DNA from: Desulfovibrionaceae bacterium UBA3823
Lineage (GTDB): Bacteria; Desulfobacterota; Desulfovibrionia; Desulfovibrionales; Desulfovibrionaceae
Reading direction: 5' to 3'
Assembly (NCBI GenBank): GCA_002369295.1
Contig: DFDR01000056.1
Coordinates: 1 to 6,993 of the forward strand
Length of the DNA: 6,993 bases
A program made the translations under genes and the position numbers. The notes beneath the pieces are model-generated. The model did no database searches, was not told where the DNA came from, and saw nothing but the letters and a program-made list of their open reading frames with translations. Shown here one piece after another: positions 1 through 6,618 of this stretch (the stretch's first letter is position 1; each line of letters starts with the position of its first letter).

Positions 1-682
1 CGCAAGTATCCTCGCCATCCGCCCGCTGCCGTCGCGGAACGGATGGATGACAACGAAGAGGAAGTGAGCCAGCATTGCCCCGGCAGCCCTTGGCGGCGCT
101 TGCTTGGACGCATGCCACCAGTCGATGTGCTGCTGCATCAGTCCCGGCACGCATTCCTGCGGCGCGCCTCATAGACAACATGCCGCCGTCCTTTTGCGTC
201 GAGTGCGTATACATATTCCGAATGGTCGCGGAGCCGTCCCCAGCCGGTTTCGTCGTCCTCCTTCAGCATGGCGTGCGAAGTCAGGATGCGGTCGAGCGTC
301 AGGGGCGCCTCGTCTGACAGCATTTCCAGCGTCGCCGCAACCGCCCTGCCCTCTCTAGACTTCCTGCTGCGACGCTTCCACTCGGCAACGCCAAGCCCAA
401 GGGCATCCGCCAAGGAAGAACGGACGGATTTGCGGCGCAGACGCAAGACTTCAAGAGTCCAGCTTGCGAGGATGCTGTCGCAAGCCACGCAGATCTGTTC
501 GCTTTCGAAGCCCTGATATGAGCAGAGCTCTTCAAGTTGCTTCTCGCCTCGTCCAAATCGCGCCCCTGCGAAAGGAAGTCATCGGACATGTCGGGAAAGG
601 AAAGCCAGTCTGGATTCTTCCATATCCAGTTTCTGTCGCGAATATCCGTTGAAAGGCCATGCTTTGCTTGGGGAATGACCAC
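1..682 (-). pseudogene. DUF4172/Fic-family protein, frameshifted, 3' end beyond the window
   Basis: Fic proteins transfer AMP or other phosphate-containing groups to target proteins. The recognisable protein is spread over three minus-strand frames. The N-terminal frame (682 to about 530) begins RNWIWKNPDW, the usual opening of the DUF4172 domain. The middle frame (about 578-165) carries SWTLEV and KSVRSSLADALGLG, matching the inhibitory-helix region, and ends HVVYEA. The last frame (168-1) resumes with PQECVPGLM and holds the Fic motif HPFRDGSGRMAR at 10-45. Each join needs a one-base shift: one near 520-545, one at about 161-168, where restoring one C would give the family's usual EAPP. The inhibitory motif, normally (S/T)xxxE(G/N), reads SxxxEV, and GNGR reads GSGR. 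I chose the GTG at 682 because AAGGA (691-695) lies 8 nt upstream. A pair of sequencing errors is the alternative to true decay. Family assignment is confident; loss of function is inferred. Confidence 0.85.
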
Positions 683-728
683 TCTTCCGTTCCTTCCTGG
701 CAAGGACTAGGCATGTTTTCAAACAAGA

Positions 729-758
729 ATATTTGGCAACAACATTCTCTGTTGTCAA
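729..758 (-). promoter_or_regulatory. candidate promoter for the Fic-family gene
   Basis: On the minus strand a perfect TTGACA (753-758) is followed after 18 nt by AAATAT (729-734), which matches TATAAT at only three positions. The stretch is clearly more AT-rich than its surroundings. It would start a transcript near 722, giving a leader of about 40 nt to the GTG at 682. A short inverted repeat, ACAAC with GTTGT, lies within it. The -35 box is good but the -10 box is weak. Confidence 0.35.
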
Positions 759-941
759 TAATGGCACTGACAGTCCGACCGCCCGTGGAGCAGCCACATT
801 TGCCTTCATGCCGGTTTGCGCGCAAAGAGCGCGCTCACGCATGGAAAGGCGAAAGCCTTTTGCGGCACGTCAATTGTCTGCCTCCTGCGCCCCGGAAGGA
901 CGAGGAGCCGCGCCCGTCCTGCCAGGACAGGGCTAAGGCAA
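759..941. other. intergenic stretch between the Fic remnant and the pgm terminator
   Basis: No reading frame here looks like a protein. The only structure I see is a short hairpin at 845-860: arms AAAGGC and GCCTTT around a GAAA loop, followed by one more T. A six-pair stem with so short a T-run is marginal as a plus-strand terminator. No gene on the plus strand ends here. Confidence 0.4.
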
Positions 942-983
942 CAAAAGGCGGCCCGCACTCCGGCTCAGGGAGCGCGGGCCGCC
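942..983 (-). terminator. Rho-independent terminator of pgm
   Basis: The arms GGCGGCCCGC (947-956) and GCGGGCCGCC (974-983) form a perfect 10-bp GC stem, and the loop can pair further (CTCC with GGAG). On the minus strand the stem is followed by TTTTG (942-946). It lies 28 nt past the pgm stop codon, so it also isolates pgm transcripts from the Fic remnant downstream. Confidence 0.9.
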
Positions 984-1011
984 TTGAACTGTCGGTGGAA
1001 GGCGCGCGAGG

Positions 1012-2658
1012 CTACTTGCTGGCCAGCAGCCTGGCAACGAAGTCGCCGGCGTCCTGCTGGATGGACTTGAGATGGGCCTCGTCCTTGAAGCTTTCGGCGT
1101 AGAGCTTGTAGATGGCCTCGGTGCCGGACGGGCGCACGGCGAACCAGCCGTCCTCGGTGACGATCTTGACGCCGCCGATGGCCGCGTCGTTGCCGGGCGC
1201 CCTGGTGAGGACGTCTTCGACCTTCTGGCCGCCCAGGACTTCCATGCGCGCCGTCTCGGGCGTCAGGGACTTGAGGACGGTGCGGGTCTTGTCGTCCACG
1301 GGGGAGTCGATGCGCTGGTACACGGGCTGGCCAAGCTCCTTCGTCAGCCTGCGGTAGAGCTCGCTGGGGCTGGCGCCTTCCTTGGCCATCATCTCGGCAG
1401 CCAGCAGACAGAGCAGCGGGCCGTCCTTGTCGGTGCTCCAGGTGGAGCCGTCGAAGCAGAGGAAGGAGCCGCCGGCGCTCTCCTCGCAGCAGAAGCCGCA
1501 CTCGCCGCTGGTCATGAAGGGCACGAACCACTTGAAGCCGGCCGGCGTCTCAATGACCTTGCGCCCAAGCTTGGCGCCCACCCTGTTCAGCAGGTTCGTG
1601 GTCACCACGGTCTTGCCGATGCCGCAGGAGGCCGGCCACTGGGTGCGGGTTTTGAGCAGATACCAGGCGCACACCGAGAGGTAGTGGTTGGGGTTCATGA
1701 GCTCGTCCCTGGTGACGATGCCGTGGCGGTCGGAGTCGGGATCGCAGGCAAAGCTCAGGTCGAACTGGTCCTTCATGCCGAGGAGCACGCTCATGGCCCA
1801 GGGCGAGGAGCAGTCCATGCGGATCTTGCCGTCCTTGTCGCGGGGGACGAAGCGGAAGGTCGGATCCACGCACTTGTTCACGATGGTCAGATCGATGCCG
1901 TACTTGTCGGCGATGGGCTGCCAGAGCACGAGGCTGGCGCCGCCGAGCGGGTCAACGCCCAGCTTGAGGCCCGACTTGGCGATGGCCTCCATGTCGATGA
2001 TGGAAGCCAGATCGTCCACGTAGGCCGCGATGTAGTCGAATTCCTGGATCTCGGGCGCGTTCAGGGCCTCGGCGTAGGGCACGCGCTTGACCGCTTTCAG
2101 GCCGTCCGCGAGGAGCTCGTTGGCCCTGGCTTCGATGACGCTCGTGGCCTCGGTGCCGGCAGGGCCGCCGTGCGGAGGATTGTACTTGAAGCCGCCGTCG
2201 GAGGGCGGGTTGTGGGAGGGCGTGATGATGATGCCGTCGCCCAGCTCCGCGCCCTTGCGGCCGCGGTTCCATTTGAGGATGGCGTGGGACACGCAGGGCG
2301 TGGCGGTGAAGGCCTTGTCCTTGGAGACGCGGGTCTGCACGTGGTTGGCAGCCAGCACCTCCAGCGCGGTGCGGTAGGCAGCCTCGGACAGGGCGTGGGT
2401 GTCGAAGCCGATGAAGAGCGGGCCCTGAAGGCCTTCTTTGGCGCGGTATTCGCAGACCGCCTGGGTAATGGCCGCGATGTGGTCCTCGTTGAAGGTCCGC
2501 TTGACGGAGCTTCCGCGGTGTCCTGAAGTGCCAAAGGAGACGCGCTGCGCCTTGTCTGCGGGATCAGGCGACAGCGTATAGTAGGCGCTCATGAGCGCAG
2601 GAATGTTTTCGAGCGTTGCGGGATCGGCGAGCTTGCCCGCCTCGGCATGAATCGGCAT
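1012..2658 (-). CDS. pgm: phosphoglucomutase, alpha-D-glucose phosphate-specific
   Basis: This cytoplasmic enzyme interconverts glucose 1-phosphate and glucose 6-phosphate, linking glycolysis to glycogen and cell-surface sugar-nucleotide synthesis. The 548-residue product is close in length to E. coli Pgm (546). It carries the full set of alpha-D-phosphohexomutase motifs: TSGHRGS at 44-50, the phosphoserine loop TPSHNP at 146-151 (catalytic Ser148), the Mg-binding loop DPDSDRHG at 306-313, GFKWF at 374-378, the sugar-binding EESAGGSF at 392-399, and the phosphate-binding RPSGTE at 509-514. The frame is open 25 codons further upstream, but the ATG at 2658 (MPIHAEAGK) has GGGGAGG 6 nt ahead of it and gives the normal length. 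It is probably its own transcription unit, with a terminator downstream and a stem-loop upstream. Three cysteines (387, 390, 391) abut the sugar-binding loop. I see no broken or missing catalytic motif. Confidence 0.97.
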   Translation of the reverse strand: MPIHAEAGKLADPATLENIPALMSAYYTLSPDPADKAQRVSFGTSGHRGSSVKRTFNEDHIAAITQAVCEYRAKEGLQGPLFIGFDTHALSEAAYRTALEVLAANHVQTRVSKDKAFTATPCVSHAILKWNRGRKGAELGDGIIITPSHNPPSDGGFKYNPPHGGPAGTEATSVIEARANELLADGLKAVKRVPYAEALNAPEIQEFDYIAAYVDDLASIIDMEAIAKSGLKLGVDPLGGASLVLWQPIADKYGIDLTIVNKCVDPTFRFVPRDKDGKIRMDCSSPWAMSVLLGMKDQFDLSFACDPDSDRHGIVTRDELMNPNHYLSVCAWYLLKTRTQWPASCGIGKTVVTTNLLNRVGAKLGRKVIETPAGFKWFVPFMTSGECGFCCEESAGGSFLCFDGSTWSTDKDGPLLCLLAAEMMAKEGASPSELYRRLTKELGQPVYQRIDSPVDDKTRTVLKSLTPETARMEVLGGQKVEDVLTRAPGNDAAIGGVKIVTEDGWFAVRPSGTEAIYKLYAESFKDEAHLKSIQQDAGDFVARLLASK

Positions 2659-2664
2659 GGAGAG

Positions 2665-2671
2665 CCTCCCC
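2665..2671 (-). promoter_or_regulatory. ribosome binding site that fixes the pgm start
   Basis: GGGGAGG lies 6 nt upstream of the ATG at 2658. It argues against a start near 2733, which would add 25 residues (MPYGCRNSS...) that do not resemble the family. Confidence 0.85.
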
Positions 2672-2752
2672 TGGAGAGTTGACGTTGCCGTGCCCGGCAC
2701 GGCGTTTGAAGAATTTCTGCAACCATACGGCAAAGGGGCTGGGAACGCCAGC

Positions 2753-2784
2753 GCGTCCCGGAGCGCGGTTGTGCTCCGGGACGC
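2753..2784. other. perfect 12-bp stem-loop between the CMD gene and pgm
   Basis: The arms GCGTCCCGGAGC (2753-2764) and GCTCCGGGACGC (2773-2784) pair perfectly around an 8-nt loop. The structure sits 36 nt past the stop of the CMD gene, where a terminator is expected. However, neither strand has a T-tract immediately after it; the nearest minus-strand T-run is only TTT about 20 nt on. It may be an imperfect terminator, an mRNA 3'-end stabiliser or an intercistronic processing element. About 95 nt separate it from the pgm start, and I could not identify a convincing pgm promoter in that stretch. Confidence 0.6.
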
Positions 2785-2820
2785 AGAGGGGTGAAGCTTC
2801 AGGCTTTCCTTGAATGATGC

Positions 2821-3168
2821 CTACTTGCCGGGAGCCTGGTCGAAGGCTTCAAGAATGCGCGACGAGTAGACGAGGGCCGCGCCGGCGTTCATGGCAACGG
2901 CCACGCCGAGGGCGTCGGCAATCTCTTCCTTGGTGCAGCCGAGCTCCTTGGCCTTGGCCGCGTGCACGGCAATGCAGCCGTCGCAGCGCGTGGTGGCCGC
3001 CACGGCGAGGGAGATGAGCTCGCGGGTTTTGGGATCGAGCGCCTTGCCCTTGCCGGCGCCCTCTTCGAGGCGGGCGTAGCCGGCCACGGCCTGGGGATTG
3101 GCTTTGGCGAAGTCGCCCACGCGTTCCATGAGGCTGTCTCTGACGTTTTTCCAGTCGGGGTTGAACAT
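2821..3168 (-). CDS. carboxymuconolactone decarboxylase family protein, AhpD-like
   Basis: This small 115-residue protein has the AhpD-like CMD fold signature. RCDGCIAVHAAKAKELG (61-77) supplies the CxxC pair Cys62/Cys65 and His69, and Glu50 precedes them in DPKTREL. The spacing Glu-12-Cys-3-Cys-4-His equals that of the catalytic Glu118, Cys130, Cys133 and His137 of Mycobacterium tuberculosis AhpD. Gly64 replaces the histidine between the cysteines there. Such proteins act as thiol-disulfide oxidoreductases or peroxidase partners; true decarboxylases of the family lack the CxxC. There is no signal peptide, so it is cytoplasmic. The ATG at 3168 is supported by AAGGAG at 3178-3183. The frame stays open to 3558, but the added residues are Arg/Pro/Gly-rich and unlike the family. 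No ahpC or other peroxiredoxin gene lies beside it, so its electron partner is unknown. Family is confident; the exact substrate is not known. Confidence 0.92.
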   Translation of the reverse strand: MFNPDWKNVRDSLMERVGDFAKANPQAVAGYARLEEGAGKGKALDPKTRELISLAVAATTRCDGCIAVHAAKAKELGCTKEEIADALGVAVAMNAGAALVYSSRILEAFDQAPGK

Positions 3169-3177
3169 GCGCACTTG

Positions 3178-3183
3178 CTCCTT
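3178..3183 (-). promoter_or_regulatory. ribosome binding site that fixes the CMD gene start
   Basis: AAGGAG lies 9 nt before the ATG at 3168 (MFNPDWKNVR). It decides against the upstream starts in the same long open frame. Confidence 0.85.
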
Positions 3184-3556
3184 GCGGGGTTGTCCGGGCT
3201 CTGGGCGAGTCCCGGCTCTGGTCTTGCGGCACTGGACTCTGGGCAGGGCGGAAACGCCCCTTCCCCACTGTCCTTCTTCTACCTGAGCCGGCAGGCCTCT
3301 GTCCACGCCAAAGCCAGCGCGCCGGCGCGGCTGGCACGCCCTTTTCCGTTGCAGCTTCCCGGGCAGCTTTGCCTCGGCAAAGCGCCTGGGGAAGATTGGG
3401 GATAGGCTTGCCCAGACGCACGCATGGCCTGCAGCGCTCCTGCGCCGTGGTCTTGGGCTGTGGGCCGTGGAAGGGCCGGCCCTGCCCCTGCCCCCTGCTC
3501 TTGTTCCTGCCGATGCGGGCCTGGGCCTGTCGGAGGCAGGGATGCCCCGGCAGCGC
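3184..3556. other. GC-rich intergenic stretch with no supported gene
   Basis: About 370 nt lie between the htrA terminator and the CMD ribosome binding site. One minus-strand frame is open throughout and reads into the CMD gene, but its product is Arg/Pro/Gly-rich with no recognisable domain and no good start. I treat it as noncoding. The visible structures are a hairpin at 3366-3383 (arms GCTTTGC and GCAAAGC, CTCG loop) and an imperfect inverted repeat at 3506-3540 (CCTGCCGA against TCGG...CAGG) next to several CCCTGCC-like copies. The CMD promoter should lie here, but I could not pick out convincing -35/-10 boxes. Confidence 0.5.
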
Positions 3557-3590
3557 AAAAAGGCCGCCCCGGAACTTCCGGAGCGGCCTT
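3557..3590 (-). terminator. Rho-independent terminator of the rpsA-htrA unit
   Basis: The arms AAGGCCGC (3560-3567) and GCGGCCTT (3583-3590) enclose a second paired segment, CCGGAA/TTCCGG. On the minus strand the stem runs straight into a TTTTT tract (3557-3561). It begins 21 nt after the htrA stop codon. Confidence 0.93.
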
Positions 3591-3611
3591 GAAAGAGCTT
3601 GAATGCGGACG

Positions 3612-5045
3612 CTACTTCTTCTCGAGAGAGACCGTGCGGAAGAGCTGGTCGCCGCGTCGGTTGATCTGGAGGATGATGGCGCCACGCTTGAGGCCTTCTT
3701 CCTTGACCACCTTGGCGAGGTCGGCCATCGTCTTCACAGTCTTCATGTTGGCCTTGAGAATGACGTCGTCAACGTGCAGATCCGCGCTGGAGGCGGGCTT
3801 GTCGTCCTCGATGGAAACGATGACCAGGCCGCCCTGCTCGATCTTCAGCGCCTTGGCCTCCTCGGCCCTGAGGGGTCTGAGGGTGAGGCCCAGGGTGGCT
3901 TCGGCGGTGCTGGCATCGCCGCTGTGTCCCCGGATGGCGTTATCGGCCGTCAGGTTCTCGCTGCGGTCGCCGAGCTTTACGGTAAAGTCCTTCTTGGAAC
4001 CGTCGCGCCACACCGTTACTTTGACTTCGGTGCCGGGCTGGTGCCTGGCGATGGTGCGGAGCAGATCCGCCGTGTCCTCGACGTCCTTGCCGTCGATGGC
4101 AACGATGACGTCGCCGTCCTTGATGCCGGCCTTGTCGGCAGGCTGGTCCTTCTGGACGCTGCCGACGAGGGCACCCTTGGGCTCGTCGAGGCCGAGCGCC
4201 TTGGCGGTGTTCGAGTCCACGTCCTGGATGCCGATGCCGAGCCAGCCGCGGCTCACCTTCTTCCCGCCCTTGACCTGATCGATGATCTCGTTGGCCATGT
4301 TGCTGGGGATGGCGAAGCCTATGCCCTGGCCGGAGGCGATGATGGCGGTGTTGATGCCTATCACCTCGCCCTTCATGTTGATGAGGGGGCCGCCGGAGTT
4401 GCCGGGATTGATGGAGGCGTCGGTCTGCAGGAAGTTGTCGAAGGCGCCGGCGTTGATGCGGCGGCCCTTGGCGGACAGGATGCCCGCCGTGACAGAATGG
4501 TCGAGGCCGAAGGGATTGCCGATGGCCAGGAGCCACTCGCCGACCTTGAGTTCGTCGGAGTTGCCGAACTTGAGGAAGGGCAGATTCTGCTTGATGTCGA
4601 TCTTGAGCAGGGCAAGATCGGTCTCCTCGTCGGAGCCCACGAGCTTGGCCTTGATGGGCTCGCCCTTGTAGGTCTTCTCGTCGAGCGTGACGCGGATGAC
4701 GTCGGCGTTGGCGACAACGTGGTTGTTGGTCACGATGTAGCCGTCGGCCGAGATGAGGAAGCCGGAGCCGAGGGACTTCTGCTTGCGGGCGGGCCCGCGG
4801 CGGCCCTGGCGGGGGCCGAAGCGGAAGAAGCGCTCGAAGCCGGGCGGCATGTTGCGGAACATGTCGCCGAACATGTCTTCGGGGCCGTTCATGCCGGCAG
4901 AGCGCTCGGTGTTGATGTTGACGACGGCAGGGCCGCACGAGGCGGCGAGGTCCGTGAAGTCGGGAAGGCTGCCGGCGCTGGCCGCCCTCGCGAAGAGGAG
5001 GACGGCCAGGCACAGCAAAACAGCAGAGAACTGTTTAAGATGCAT
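3612..5045 (-). CDS. htrA: periplasmic Do-family (HtrA/DegP) serine protease with two PDZ domains
   Basis: HtrA/DegP proteins degrade or hold misfolded periplasmic and envelope proteins, using PDZ domains to sense substrate. The 477-residue product starts with a Sec signal peptide: a short basic start, a hydrophobic core (about 6-19) and a likely cut after ARAASA at Ala24. The S1C-family trypsin-like domain follows, with the catalytic triad visible as His109 in TNNHV, Asp143 in ETDLALLK and Ser217 in NPGNSGGP. PDZ1 spans roughly 262-355 (carboxylate-binding loop RGWLGIGI) and PDZ2 roughly 385-475. An Arg/Phe-rich segment (68-90, FERFFRFGPRQGRRG) sits in the position of the LA loop, before the catalytic His. 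The start is the ATG at 5045, with AAGGAG 8 nt upstream; a GTG at 5054 overlaps that site and is unlikely. It lies 12 nt after rpsA and shares its transcript, with no sign of its own promoter. Whether it resembles DegP or DegQ more closely cannot be judged here. Confidence 0.96.
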   Translation of the reverse strand: MHLKQFSAVLLCLAVLLFARAASAGSLPDFTDLAASCGPAVVNINTERSAGMNGPEDMFGDMFRNMPPGFERFFRFGPRQGRRGPARKQKSLGSGFLISADGYIVTNNHVVANADVIRVTLDEKTYKGEPIKAKLVGSDEETDLALLKIDIKQNLPFLKFGNSDELKVGEWLLAIGNPFGLDHSVTAGILSAKGRRINAGAFDNFLQTDASINPGNSGGPLINMKGEVIGINTAIIASGQGIGFAIPSNMANEIIDQVKGGKKVSRGWLGIGIQDVDSNTAKALGLDEPKGALVGSVQKDQPADKAGIKDGDVIVAIDGKDVEDTADLLRTIARHQPGTEVKVTVWRDGSKKDFTVKLGDRSENLTADNAIRGHSGDASTAEATLGLTLRPLRAEEAKALKIEQGGLVIVSIEDDKPASSADLHVDDVILKANMKTVKTMADLAKVVKEEGLKRGAIILQINRRGDQLFRTVSLEKK

Positions 5046-5053
5046 ACAGAACA

Positions 5054-5059
5054 CTCCTT
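5054..5059 (-). promoter_or_regulatory. htrA ribosome binding site overlapping the rpsA stop codon
   Basis: The minus strand reads TAAGGAG: the last two bases of the rpsA TAA stop (5058-5060) are the first two of the AAGGAG for htrA. The spacer to the htrA ATG is 8 nt. Ribosomes finishing rpsA therefore end on the htrA initiation region, an arrangement that favours translational coupling. Confidence 0.85.
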
Positions 5060-6575
5060 AGTGTTTGTTCTGCATAGCCTTCTGCAAAGCCTGTGCCATT
5101 ATGCTGTTGTCGCTGGACGCGCCGGCCTTCTGATGCTGGCGCCAGGAGTTGTCTTCGGGTTCGCGGGAGGACTTGCCGCCCTTCTTGCCGGAGCCAGCGC
5201 CGCCTTCCTTGACGGGTTCGGGCTGGGCTTCGACGCCCTTGGGGGTCAGGGTGATGCGGCGGGCGGCCACGTCGACGCGCTGGATCTCGAGCTCGACCGG
5301 AGCGTCCTTGTCGAGGTTCTTGAACTGGTCCACGGTCTTGGTGGCGCGCATGATGCCCTCGGGCAGGAGGCCGGTGATGCCGGGGGCCAGGACGACGAAG
5401 AGGCCGAACTTGGAGTGGCTCTCCACCCTGCCTTCGACGGTGGAGCCCACGGGGAAGCGCTCCTCGACGTCGGCCCAGGGGTCGCCTTCGGCATCGCGCA
5501 TGCTCAGGGACACGCGGCGGCTCTCGAGGTTCACGTCCTTGATCTTGACCTTGATCACGTCGCCGGCCTTGACCACTTCCTCGGGCTTGTTCACGCGGCG
5601 GCCCCAGGACATCTCGGAGACGTGCACCAGGCCTTCGATGCCGGGCAGGACTTCGACGAAGGCGCCGAAGGCGGCCAGGCGCACGACCTTGCCCTCGACC
5701 ACGTCGCCGATGACCAGCTTGCTGGCCTCGTCGTCCCAGGGATTGCCCATGGCGTCCTTGAGGGAGAGGGAGATGCGGGTGTGATCGCGGCCGTCGCGAC
5801 CCTTCTCCTTGGAGATCTTGAGGATTTTCACCTTGATCTTCTGGCCTTCGCTCACGGCCTCGTCGGCCTTCATGACGCGGGACCAGGAGAGCTCGGAGAG
5901 GTGGACCATGCCCTCGACGGCGGGGGCCAGTTCGGCAAAGGCGCCGAAGGGGGCGAGGCGGGTGACGGTGCCTTCGACGATGTCGCCTTCCTTCACCTCG
6001 GCGAGGAACTTCTCGAGGTTGGCCTCGCGCTCGCGGTCGAGCAGGGCGCGGTGGGAGACCACGATGTTGCGGCCGCGGCTCTCGACGCGGGTGATGAGGA
6101 ACTGCAGGGTCCTGCCCACGACGCTGTCGGCGTCGCCGGCGGCCATCTGGCTGCCGGGGCAGAAGGCGGTCTTGCCGAGCACTTCGACATGGTAGCCGCC
6201 CTTGCAGGACTCGATGACGCGGCCGTCGACCGGAATGGCGTTCTCCTTGGCGTCCTCGATGGCGGCCATGCCGGCGCCGTTCATGGACTTGGCGAGCACG
6301 ATCTCCTGAGAGTTCGCGCGGGTGACCCAGGCCTCGACCTCGTCGCCGGCCTTGACGGTCAGGTTGCCCTCGTTGTCAATGAAGTCCTTGCGGTCCATGA
6401 CGCCGTCGATCTTCACGCCCACGTTTACGAAAACGGAGTCGTCGGTGACTTCGATGACAGTGCCGGTAACTTTCTGGCCCGCCTGGACGCGCACCTGAGA
6501 GTTTTCCTGGCTGGCCAGCAGGTCAGCAAAGTTTTCAGAGGCGTCCTCTGCAGGGATGACTTTCTCGTCGCTCAT
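5058..6575 (-). CDS. rpsA: 30S ribosomal protein S1
   Basis: S1 binds mRNA on the small ribosomal subunit and helps load and unfold messages with weak or structured leaders. The 505-residue product has five S1 (OB-fold) domains, at about 33-97, 115-178, 196-273, 289-360 and 376-446. Domains 3 and 4 have the classic signatures FGAF and GMVHLSELSW / GLVHVSEMSWG. Domain 5 keeps FGLF but has GLLPEG where the others have the VHxSE stretch. In E. coli S1 (six domains, 557 residues) the first two domains anchor to the ribosome and the rest bind RNA; here the last domain is replaced by a charged, Gly/Lys/Glu-rich tail (447-505) ending in MAQALQKAMQNKH. The ATG at 6575 has AAGGAG (6584-6589) 8 nt upstream. 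It is the first gene of the unit with htrA. In other bacteria S1 represses its own translation; the sequence alone does not show that here. Confidence 0.97.
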   Translation of the reverse strand: MSDEKVIPAEDASENFADLLASQENSQVRVQAGQKVTGTVIEVTDDSVFVNVGVKIDGVMDRKDFIDNEGNLTVKAGDEVEAWVTRANSQEIVLAKSMNGAGMAAIEDAKENAIPVDGRVIESCKGGYHVEVLGKTAFCPGSQMAAGDADSVVGRTLQFLITRVESRGRNIVVSHRALLDREREANLEKFLAEVKEGDIVEGTVTRLAPFGAFAELAPAVEGMVHLSELSWSRVMKADEAVSEGQKIKVKILKISKEKGRDGRDHTRISLSLKDAMGNPWDDEASKLVIGDVVEGKVVRLAAFGAFVEVLPGIEGLVHVSEMSWGRRVNKPEEVVKAGDVIKVKIKDVNLESRRVSLSMRDAEGDPWADVEERFPVGSTVEGRVESHSKFGLFVVLAPGITGLLPEGIMRATKTVDQFKNLDKDAPVELEIQRVDVAARRITLTPKGVEAQPEPVKEGGAGSGKKGGKSSREPEDNSWRQHQKAGASSDNSIMAQALQKAMQNKH

Positions 6576-6618
6576 ATAGAAATCTCCTTAATAGAGTTTT
6601 TGTCAATTTGAGTTGTAC

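Noticed and set aside
658..660. ATG at 658-660 as the start of the Fic gene
   Set aside because: It is out of frame with the recognisable RNWIWKNPDW start and lacks a ribosome binding site; the in-frame GTG at 682 has AAGGA 8 nt upstream.
845..860. Hairpin AAAGGC-GAAA-GCCTTT as a plus-strand terminator
   Set aside because: The stem is only six pairs, the T-run is short, and no plus-strand gene precedes it.
659..1102. A 147-codon plus-strand open frame between the Fic remnant and pgm
   Set aside because: It runs through the AT-rich promoter region and the pgm terminator into the end of pgm, has no recognisable domain and no convincing ribosome binding site.
1072..2526. A 484-codon open frame on the plus strand opposite pgm
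   Set aside because: It is antisense to a gene with complete catalytic motifs and has the same composition-driven, low-complexity product.
2821..3558. A 245-residue version of the CMD protein starting near 3558
   Set aside because: The extra 130 residues are Arg/Pro/Gly-rich and unlike the family, while the ATG at 3168 has a well-spaced AAGGAG and gives the usual length.
3603..6611. A 1002-codon open frame on the plus strand across htrA and rpsA
   Set aside because: It is codon-aligned antisense to both genes, which share one frame. It stays open because the sense genes avoid TTA, CTA and TCA codons. The product is a low-complexity Gly/Ala/Val/Asp/Leu string with no domain.
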